64,000 nucleotides of DNA, taken from assembly GCA_030760725.1 (NCBI GenBank), contig JASWHV010000003.1, forward strand, positions 115,166,153 to 115,230,152. Direction: 5' to 3'. Positions within the stretch are counted from its first letter, which is position 1. Each line of letters starts with the position of its first letter. Source of the stretch: Neostapfia colusana (lineage: Eukaryota; Streptophyta; Magnoliopsida; Poales; Poaceae). The notes beneath the pieces are model-generated. The model was not told where the DNA came from, ran no database searches, and worked only from the letters and a program-made list of their open reading frames with translations. This document shows positions 55,665 to 64,000 of this stretch, piece by piece. A program made the position numbers and the translations under genes.

Positions 55665-57567
55665 ATGGACGTCAAGGATGTACACAAGAAGATCGACGAC
55701 GAAAAGAGTAATGATGAAAGTACTCAAAAGGTAAAGAAGCTACTCGACGCCATTCAAGACAGTGAGGATGATGATGAGGAGGTGCTCCAGCTCAAGGCTC
55801 TTCTACGGAAGAAGGCAATCTCTCCAAAAGGGAAGAAGAACACCGATGATGAAAAGAAGAAGAAGGGGGGTAGTCACACAGACTACTCCCGATATCCTTT
55901 TGATTATGAGCGTTTGAATTCTAACAATAATCATTACTTATCAATTCCCCTAGGGAAAGCACCTTACTTTGATGGCAATGATTATTCAATGTGGAGACAA
56001 AACATGAAAATGCACCTTTTATCTCTTAACCCAAGTTTGTGGCATATAGCGTGTACAGGGATAGATATCCCGGATGATGATGAAAAGCTGACCCCAAGCC
56101 AAGAACAAGCCATTCATCGGAATGCTCAAGCTGCAGCTGTGATCACGTCATCACTAACCCGAGACGAGTTCACCAAGGTGGATGAACTCGAAATTGCCAT
56201 GGAAATATGGGACACACTACACACTGCACATGAAGGTGATCGTCACGTACGCGAAGCCAAGACAGAAATGATTGAAGGTGAATTGGGAAAATTCGTGATA
56301 GAAGAAGATGAATCACCACAAGATATGTACAATCGACTGAAGAATCTTATCAACAAAGTCTGAGCTTATGGCAGCAAAAAGTGGAATTATCATGAGGTTG
56401 TGAAGTTGATTCTTAAAGAATTCATGCCTCGCAACGTAACTGTTTGCTCTATGATTAGAGAAAGCCCCGGGTACCAGAAGATGACCCCAGACGAACTTCT
56501 TGGCAAGATCATCAACATTGAGATGATGGAGAAGCAAGCCAAGCATGTTAAGACAATTGCCGATCTCACCTCGGCAAAGAAGAAAGGAGTTGCTTTGAAG
56601 TTAACTTGTAAACCCGTATCAAAGGAAGCTCGAGATGCTTATGGAGAAGACGACAGCGTTGAAGAAAGTAGTGATATCGATGAAGAAGACATGATCCTGT
56701 TCATGAAGAAGTTCAAGAAAATGATGAGAAGAAGAAAGGGTAGCAGCTCAAATGAAGGAAGACAAAGGGACAAACAAAAACCCAAGATGAGACGGGCGTG
56801 CTATAACTGCGGAGGATACGATCACTTCATAGTAGATTGTCCACATGATGAAAACAAGAAGAAAAGACAACAAGCCTCAACCAAAGAAAATGTTCAAGAA
56901 GAAGAATCAATATGGTCAAGCACATCTAGGGAAGGAGTGGGACTCCAATGATGAATCTTCATCCGAAGAAGAAGAGGAGATCGCCACCATAGCCATAAAG
57001 AAGACTACCAAGAAGTCCACTCTCTTCCCAACCATGGGTGCATGGAAGGACACCGACAACACTTGTCTAATGGCAAAGGAAGGTAAACTAAAGGTACCAA
57101 CTAAATCTTCCTTCTCGCATTCTTTTACTAGTGATAGTGATAATTCTAGTGAGGATGATAACAGTGATGAAGATGAATATACGCTTAGGGGTTTAGACAA
57201 AAAGACAGCTGCTAAAATGAAATTTCTACTTGATAAGCTTGTTGATATGGAGAAGTTAGTCAATCGTCAGGAAGATATGATCATCTCCCAAAAGGAGGAA
57301 TATCTTGAGATTGAAAATCTTCTTGAACTTGAAAAGGAACAAAATAAATCACTAGAGCTTGAATTAGCTTCAAGTAAGGAAGCTTGCTTGAAGTTAAAAG
57401 ACTCAAACACCACCATCAAGGATGAACTTGCTAACTTAACCAAAGTTAACAAGATCCTTGAGGGACAAGTTGAGTCACTCAAGCAAAGTGGTTCTTCATC
57501 AACTTCTAGCTCACCTTCTCAACACATAAAGTCTAAAACTAGTATTACTTGCCCCTGTCAAAAGTGA
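55665..57567 (+). pseudogene. gag: Element E gag (extended Sirevirus type)
   Basis: ATG at 55665 (MDVKDVHKKIDDEKSNDEST). The core matches F: LGKAPYFDGNDYSMWRQNMK, then TAHEGDRHVREAKTEMIEGE. A TGA at 56361-56363 replaces an Arg codon, and the same frame continues (LILKEFMPRNVTVCSMIRES) to an intact CCHC knuckle at 56799-56840 (CYNCGGYDHFIVDC). A frameshift near 56865 follows, then the acidic and coiled-coil extension (DKLVDMEKLVNRQEDMIISQ, ENLLELEKEQNKSLELELAS) to 57567. One stop and one frameshift. Confidence 0.9.
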
Positions 57568-57574
57568 CACTAAC

Positions 57575-58667
57575 ATGAAGAAAAAGCCAAACTTGACAAA
57601 GGACAAGCAATCTTCTAAAAGTGGCATATTTGACAAGGAGAAGATCAAGTGCATACTCGGTCACAAGAACTCTTCTCAAACTACAAAGCTTAGTAATGTT
57701 GATAAATTTAACAGTGTGAACACATATGAACAACAACTTCTATTTAGAACCTTTGATGCTTCATATGTACTTATGAAAAGTAATCTTGGAAGAGTCTATG
57801 CTAAATATGTTGGGCCACGCCATGGGAATACCAAGTCTCATGTGTGGGTGCCCAATTCACCTGTGACTAACCTCAAAGTACCCAAGCAAGCTAGATAGTG
57901 GATGCACCAATCACATGACCGGAGAAAGAAGAATATTCGTGGAATATGATGAAAATGAAGATCTAAGCAAAGGCATTTACTTTGGTCATAATAGTCAAGG
58001 AAGAGTTCTTGGTACCGGTAAAATTGCAATTTCATCACAACATACTCTCTCTCATGTTTTACATGTTGACTCCTTGGATTATAACCTTTTGTCCACATCT
58101 CAATCATGTGACAAGGGTTATAATTGCTTATTCACTAATGAGGGTGTGACTGTCTTTAGAAGGAGTTATAATTCAATTGCATTCAAGGGTGTGTTGAAGG
58201 GAATACTTTATCTAGTTGACTTCAACAAAGATAAAGCCGAACTTGACACATGCTTGATTGCAAAGACCAACATGGGCTGGCTGTGGCATAGACGGCAAGC
58301 ACATGTTGGTATGAGGAATCTTCAAAATCTCCTCAAAGGCGATCACATCCGAGGTTTAAAGGATGTTGTTTTTGAGAAAGACAGGCCATGTAGAGCGTGC
58401 CAAGCAGGGAAGCAAGTAGGAACACCCCATCCCACGAAGAATGTCATGAATACAACAAGACCGCTTGAGCTCCTCCACATGGACCTATTTGGTCCAATTG
58501 CTTACATAAGCATCGGCGGAAATAAATACGGTCTAGTCATTGTTGATGATTTTTCACGCTTCACGTGGATTTTCTTTTTGCATGATAAGACAGAAATTCA
58601 AGGAACCCTCAAGAAGTTCATCAAGCGTGCCCAAAATGAATTCTCATTGAAGATCAAGAACATATGA
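57575..58667 (+). pseudogene. pol: Element E gag-pol junction, protease and integrase start
   Basis: 57575-57898 is the link region. The protease site LDSGCTNHMTGERR is at about 57891-57926 in another frame. Compared with F, roughly 60 bases just before the site are missing (between ACCCAAG and GCTAGATAG). The frame then runs through GWLWHRRQAHVGMRNLQ (pre-integrase; Leu changed to Gln), CRACQAGKQVG and PLELLHMDLFGPIAYIS with the first integrase Asp, to a TGA at 58665-58667 directly before the second Asp motif SDSGTEF. Confidence 0.88.
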
Positions 58668-59789
58668 AGTGACAGTGGGACAGAATTCAAGAACACCAAA
58701 GTTGAGGAGTATCTAGATGAAGAAGGAATAACGCACAAATTTTCAGCACCATATACTCCTCAACAAAACGGAGTAGCCGAAAGGAAGAACAGAACTCTCA
58801 TTGAGATCACGAGGACAATGCTCGATGAATACAAGACTTCGGACAGGTTTTGGGCTGAAGCGGTTAACACCGCTTGTCACGCCATAAATCGACTATATCT
58901 TCATCGGTTGCTCAAGAAAACCTCTTATGAATTACTCATGGGTAACAAGCAAGACATTTCATATTTTTGAGTTTTTGGTTGAAAATGTTATATTTTAAAT
59001 AAGAAGACAAGGGCCTTGAAGTTTGCTTCGAAGTCCGATGAAGGTTTCTTACTTGGCTATGATTCGAACTCCTACGATTATCATGTCTTCAACAAAACCT
59101 CCGGACTTGTTGAAGTCGCACGTGACGTAGTGTTCGATGAAACTAACGGCTCTCAAGAAAAGCAAGTTGAACAGTGTGTGCTAGATCAAGAAGAAGCTCC
59201 GTGTAAAGCATTGAGAAGAATGGAATTGGGCTATGTTCGACCACAAGTGCAAACTTCAAATGCGAATGAAGAATATGAACCACAGATGGAGGAAAATGAT
59301 CAAGGGGGAGCTTCCATACAAGATCAACCTCAATAAAATCAAGAAGACCAAAACATCAATGAGAGCAACTATCCAGGGGGAGAAGAAGATAATGATGAAG
59401 ATTCAAGACCACAAGTGCCACATCCAAGAGTGCACCAAAGCATCCAAAAAGATCACCCCGTTGACAACATAATCGTTGACATCCGAAAGGGAGTAATAAC
59501 TCGATCTCGCATAGCTAATTTTTGTGAATACTATTCCTTTGTATCTTCTTTGGAACCATACAGGGTTGAGGATGCATTAAAAGATCCGGACTGGGTGATA
59601 GCGATGCAAGAAGAATTGAACAACTTCAAAAGGAATGAAGTGTGGGAGCTGGTTGAAAGACCCATGTCCAACATCATCGGCACTAAATGGGTCTTCCGCA
59701 ACAAGCAAGAAGAACAAGGAGTGGTGACAAGGAACGAGGCACGACTTGCGGCAAAAGGTAACTCACAAGTCGAAGGTTTTGGATTTTGA
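58668..59789 (+). pseudogene. pol: Element E integrase end and RT start
   Basis: In the same frame after the TGA: SDSGTEFKNTKVEEYLDEEG, then the catalytic Glu in NGVAERKNRTLIEI and DEYKTSDRFWAEAVNTACHA. A TGA near 58968 and another just after in FG-stop-KCYI, and a TAA at about 59335, interrupt it. The acidic linker and RT start (VEDALKDPDWVIAMQEELNN, GTKWVFRNKQEEQGVVTRNE) end at 59789, where the frame shifts near 59770. Confidence 0.88.
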
Positions 59790-60693
59790 TGAGACTTTTG
59801 CTCCCGTAGCTAGGCTTGAATCGATTCGTATATTACATGGATATGCTACTCACCACAATTTCAAGCTTTATCAAATGGACGTGAAAAGCGCCTTTCTCAA
59901 CGGACCAATCAAGGAGGAGGTGTACATGGAGCAACCACCCGGTTTTGAAGATCAAGAGCTCCCCGACTATGTGTTCAAACTGTGTAAGGCTCTCTATGGC
60001 CTCAAACAAGCTCCTAGAGCTTGGTATGAGTGCCTTAGAGATCTTTTGATTGAAAATGACTTCAAGATCGGAAAAGCTGATTACACCTTGTTTACCAAAC
60101 ACTTTGATGATGATCTCTTCATTTGCCAAATCTATGTTGATGATATTATATTAGGTTTAACTAACAAATCCTTTTGTCAAGAATTTAGCAAGAGTATGAC
60201 AGATAGATTTGAGATGTCCATGATGGGAGAGTTGAGGTACTTCCTGGGATTCCAAGTGAAGCAACAAAAGGACGGGACGTTCATAAGCCAAACTAAGTAC
60301 ACTCAAGACTTTCTCAAGAAGTTTGGAATGGACAAAGCAAAGCCAATAAAGACTCCCATGGCGAGAAATGGACACCTAGATCTCAATGAAGACGGACCAA
60401 ATGTGGATCAAAAGGTATATCGTTCCATAATTAGCTCCCTACTCTATTTATGTGCATCTAGGTCTGATATCATGTTGAGTGTATGTTTGTGTGCGAGAGA
60501 TCAAGCCAATCCTAAGGAATGTCATCTGACAACCGTTAAAAGTATCTTGAGATATTTAGTTCATACACCCAACCTAGGCCTTTGGTATTCCAAAGGTTCA
60601 AAATTCAATCTCATTGGATACTCCGATGCAGATTATGCTGGATGCAAGGTAGATAGAAAAAAGTATATCTGGTACTTGCCAATTCCTAGGTAG
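59746..60693 (+). pseudogene. pol: Element E reverse transcriptase and RNase H start
   Basis: Open for about 315 residues: DFDETFAPVARLESIRI, KLYQMDVKSAFLNGPIKEEV, ALYGLKQAPRAWYECL, the intact catalytic YVDD at 60133-60144, MGELRYFLGFQVKQQ, and the RNase H first Asp in IGYSDADYAGCKVDRK. A frameshift in the A-run near 60660 ends it. Confidence 0.92.
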
Positions 60694-61084
60694 ATCCCTA
60701 GTTTCTTGGTCCTCCAAGAAACAAAATTCAATTGCTCTATCCACAGCGGAAGCGGAGTATGTTGCAGCCGGGAGTTGTTGTGCACAACTCCTTTGGATGC
60801 GACAAACTCTAAGGGATTACGGTTACAATATGAGCCGTATTCCACTCTTTTGTGACAATGAGAGTGCTATTAAAATTGCCCATAACCCTGTTGAGCACTC
60901 CAGAACTAAACACATAGATATTCGGCATCATTTTTTGAGAGATCACTCAAAGAAAGGAGACAGCCATTTCCCATGCCAACACTGAAAAATAACTAGCCTA
61001 TATCTTTACCAAGCCACGTGATAAAAAACATTTTTGTGAGCTGCGAAATGAACTAAATATCCTTGGTGCTCGAAACGTGGCTTG
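60660..61084 (+). pseudogene. pol: Element E RNase H end
   Basis: Continues in a new frame: SLVSWSSKKQNSIALSTAEA (second acid), CAQLLWMRQTLRDYGYNMSR, FCDNESAIKIAHNPVEHSRT (third acid) and KHIDIRHHFLRD. The expected tail (YIFTKPRDKKHFCELRNEL) follows after another shift and ends near 61084. Confidence 0.88.
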
Positions 61085-62016
61085 AAAACTTGCATATCTG
61101 TATGCCATCCTCAAAAAGAAACATGTTAATTATGTTGAAAAATCATCTCTCTATTTTTCCTCCTAAAAACTATGTTAGTTACTTGATCTTGGTGAATCAT
61201 GGTCATAGCTTGATTGTTGTATGTTTACTGATCATATTCATCAAGAATTTATGTGTACCTTTGTCCCTTATCACATAATAGGAACATTTGAATACATACA
61301 ATATATGTTTTGTACACTTCTGTACAAGGGACCATGGACTAGTCCGTGGTCACCCCGGACTAGTCCGCACCGGCAGACTAGTCCGCACTTAGTCCATTAG
61401 ATCGGACTAGTCCCAACCACCACGGACTAGTCCGATTTTCTCTCTGACCAGAAAACGGACTAGTCCGATATGGTCCGGACTAGTCCAATATTTAGCATCC
61501 ATAACCCTAAGGACGGCTCAAACCTAATCTTCTTCATCCTCACAACTCTCCTCTCTCTCTCTCTCCTCACTCAAGTGCTCCCAAGGTGAATTTGCAAGTT
61601 CTCCATCAAAACTTCTCAAATTTCCATGGGAATCGATCCCCACTGCAAAGGGATCAAAAACCCCGGACTAGTCCGGATCAAGAACTCCTTCAACACTTCG
61701 AATCCAAGGATTTGGTAAACTTCACTCCAAACCCTAGAACCTTCGATTTTCCTTTTTTTGCTCAAATATCTTAGCTCCTTTAGTCAATGCATGCTCTATT
61801 GATGTATTCCATGTACCCTAGATCATATTTGCATTGAATAATCTCAAATTTCAACAAATTAGGGCTTGAGCAGCCTCATAACGGACTAGTCCGAGCCTAA
61901 ACACCGGACTAGTCCGGTATGCGCCTGATGAGGGAAATCCTAGCTTATGTCAATTCAGTGCAATCCTTTGTCATCCTTGATTATTCATACCTACTTTATC
62001 TTCCTTGTCAGAAACG
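61085..62016 (+). promoter_or_regulatory. E spacer with second palindrome array and possible ORF3 promoter
   Basis: No gene from 61085 to 62016. Palindromes start at 61335, 61356 (exact), 61374, 61403, 61423 (exact), 61456 (exact) and 61476, with further exact copies at 61664, 61882 and 61905. A CT-rich run (CTCTCCTCTCTCTCTCTCTC, about 61543-61566) follows the array, a composition common near plant transcription starts. No clear TATA is seen. The order array, CT run, leader, ORF3 resembles the LTR promoter layout, so a separate ORF3 promoter is a reasonable guess. Confidence 0.55.
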
Positions 62017-63557
62017 ATGTCGGGAATAAATAAGAGTCTCTCCGACTTTGAGGCCGAGATGGATCAAGATATAATGTCTCATCCTCCGGAGTCTCACTCC
62101 AACAAGAGAAAAGAGCGTGCTGCCGAGCCTTCCCTCACCCCAACTAGGGTGAGTCGAAAGGTTACAATCAAGAGACCAGCTTCAAAAGAAAATGTGGTTG
62201 GTTCTAGCTCGGCGGCTCAACGCCAAACCAAGGGCAAGGGAAAGGGACTTGCTTCCGGCCCAATTGGTCCCCTCAAGATGACAACTCCAAGGCAGGGAAA
62301 TAGGGATCCCTCGGAGCAGAAGTTCAATGGCAAGGGGAGTGATGTGGCATGGAACCTGAGGAAGGTTGATGCCTATAGCTCCGGCAAAAAGGCAGCCGAC
62401 AAGAGATTTTGGAGCAACTTTCACTTGGACTACTACAGTTCGGTGTACCTCCAAATGAAGACTCCACTGGTCCGAAGTCAATGGATCGACTGGAAGTACT
62501 TTGAAAGGAAGAGTTGTGAAGCCTTTGAGGAGGTCATAGAGGCTGCAGAGAGACATTGACTCAAGGACCTGCTTGCCTTCAGGTACAACTGGAATGATGA
62601 GATCATTGCCCAGTTTTACTCAACTTGCCACTTTGCTCATGATGGAGAAGACAAAGTGACTTGGATGACACATGGATCCAAGTACACAATTTCCTACATT
62701 GAGTTTGCCAGACTGCTGCACCCTTAGGACACCGGCATGATGAGATTGTGATTCACAATCTGGGAGTTGTGGAGAAGGACAAGATGGAGTTTCTCTATGA
62801 TACTCGACTTCCATTCAACCCTACCTCAACCAAGAACATGAAGCCCTTCTTCATTATTCACAACAGAGTGCTCCGGAAGACCATTGCTCCAAAGGATGGA
62901 GATGCCGGGAGCGTCCAAGGTTATTTGAGAACCTTGATGAAAGTAATCATCAGGAGGAGAAGATTTAATATCTTCGATTATATTTGGAATGACATGGTGA
63001 ACATATCCTGCACACCAAACCGTTCCTGTGGCTTTGCACCTTACTTGATGTTCATGATTGAAAGAGTCACAGGAATTGAGTTTGTAAAGGATGTGGAGCA
63101 CACTGCTCTAAGGCCTCAGAAGCCTCCTCAGGCCTCCCTCCCAGCTGCCTCCTCTCCTAGATCACTTGAAGAGCATCCAGAGAGAGCTCAAGAAGATGCA
63201 AGGCCTTCATCCAAGACCAGGGCCTCTCCACACAAAAGTTCCTCTAGTGGAGTTATGAAGATTTTGGCTGCTATTTTTAGTTCTTGCCGCAAAACTGAGG
63301 TGAAGCTTCATAAGATGAACAAGGCAAGAAAAGAAGAAATGAGATACATGAAGGCCAATGTCAAAGAGATATGCCAAAAACTAGAGATTGAGCCCATTGG
63401 ATCACCAGTCATCTCAGAGGACTCTGCATCTGAGTTTACAGAGCTTCCTCCTCTCTCTCCATCAGAGCGTGCCTACTTTGGCACAACAAGTGGTTCCTCT
63501 CCTCCACTTCCTCAGGCTGATGATGAAGATGAAGAAAGGACCGGCAGCGAGGAGTGA
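62017..63557 (+). pseudogene. Element E ORF3 (full length, broken)
   Basis: ATG at 62017 (MSGINKSLSDFEAEMDQDIM). About 513 codons in two frames. Frame one: a basic, low-complexity N-terminus (KRPASKENVVGSSSAAQRQT), then FWSNFHLDYYSSVYLQMKTP and WIDWKYFERKSCEAFEE, a TGA at 62557-62559, FRYNWNDEIIAQFYSTCHF and VTWMTHGSKYTISYIEFARL, then a stop at about 62727. Frame two (62748-63557): LGVVEKDKMEFLYDTRLPFN, YIWNDMVNISCTPNRSCGF, a P/S-rich linker, a coiled-coil-like Lys-rich stretch and an acidic tail. F has the same C-terminal protein. The central part resembles the 'putative plant transposon protein' family from memory. There is no membrane segment, so no support for an envelope role. Confidence 0.82.
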
Positions 63558-64000
63558 GCCGGTGACGACAAGTAGATCCCTCCTCTCCTTCTTTTTGGTG
63601 CCTTGATGCCAAAGGGGGAGAGATTGAAGGGGAGTCTTAGGTCGTAGGTCTTTCTTTTCATGTCCTAGCTTGAGAAATGAGTTTTGTAAGACTTATACTA
63701 TTATGCTATTATTATGTTGTTGTAAGACTTAAACTACCATTATGCTTTTATAAGACTTATGTTAGCATTATGCTTTTTGTGAGATGACTATGTTATGCTT
63801 TTGATTAATGATGTATGTTTAAAACTGCTATGAAGGATTGAGACTCTTGATGATGTTATGACTATGCTCATTATGTTATTCACATCAAAATTATTGCTCA
63901 CACATAGTTCTACACCCCACCATAAAGAGTGCACATACGTCTTATGTCTACTTTGCCTATTTTGTCCAAAGCTCATATGTGCACACTTTATGAAAATCTG
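63558..64000 (+). other. Element E 3' untranslated region
   Basis: Non-coding. A purine run (AAAGGGGGAGAGATTGA) at about 63611-63628 looks like a second PPT. Repeated phrases of the type AAGACTTATGTTAGCATTATGCTTTT (about 63690-63780) form a loose repeat. The end (CACACTTTATGAAAATCT) corresponds to F at about 33295, some 55 bases from F's PPT. Confidence 0.78.

Larger units (their letters stand above)
54286..64000 (+). mobile_element. Element E: Sirevirus-like Copia element with ORF3 (runs off window)
   Basis: Same family as F, opposite orientation. 5' LTR 54286-55611, primer site 55614-55626, gag, protease, integrase, RT-RNase H, internal palindrome array, ORF3, then 443 bases of 3' untranslated region. 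By comparison with F the PPT and 3' LTR should begin within about 50-80 bases of the window end. The left target sequence is GATAT (54281-54285). The genes hold stops and frameshifts, but RT keeps YVDD. Confidence 0.92.

Overview
Every base of this window that I could place belongs to LTR retrotransposons nested inside one another. I found no host gene, tRNA, rRNA or CRISPR array. The host looks like a plant, most likely a grass. The evidence is very long (3.4-4 kb) chromovirus Gypsy LTRs, Sirevirus-like Copia elements with 1.3 kb LTRs and an extra ORF, primer sites matching initiator-Met tRNA, and nesting to five levels. I cannot name the species.

Layout. Element D (+, Gypsy) is the oldest host layer: a PPT at 1-62, a truncated LTR at 63-3012, then broken gag/protease/RT to 4564. 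Element A (-, Gypsy chromovirus) interrupts D inside the RT gene. Its 3' LTR is 4565-8259, its pol tail 8325-8555, and its remainder (RNase H to gag, leader, primer site, start of the 5' LTR) is 48571-54285. Between those two parts of A sits element B (-, Gypsy chromovirus, related to A): 3' LTR 8556-12604, pol 12616-15770, gag-less leader 15771-17034 and 29641-30318, primer site 30319-30331, 5' LTR 30336-31921 plus 46219-48570. B is itself interrupted twice. Element C (+, Gypsy chromovirus of Tekay/Del type with an extra ORF before gag) is complete at 17035-29640. Element F (-, Copia/Sirevirus-like) is complete at 31922-46218 with a perfect 5-bp target duplication. F in turn carries G, a 3.9 kb solo LTR of the A family (34916-38845) with a perfect target duplication. 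Element E (+, the same Sirevirus-like family as F) sits in A's 5' LTR from 54286 and runs off the right end, just short of its 3' LTR. The deepest nest is D>A>B>F>G.

All gag and pol genes carry stops and frameshifts, so none looks able to make a full polyprotein. What stands out is the Sirevirus-like family (E and F). Both copies carry a third ORF between RNase H and the 3' LTR. Both also carry arrays of the 12-bp palindrome CGGACTAGTCCG with strikingly regular spacing (20, then 32-33 bp, alternating). Arrays sit directly upstream of the LTR TATA box, near the end of U5, and again upstream of the third ORF. Other notable points are the structure of B (no target duplication, A's integrase missing at the junction, diverged LTR centres), its loss of gag, and D's single LTR with internal sequence on both sides.

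Coordinates of domains inside broken genes are approximate. Family names rest on recognised motifs, not on a database search.
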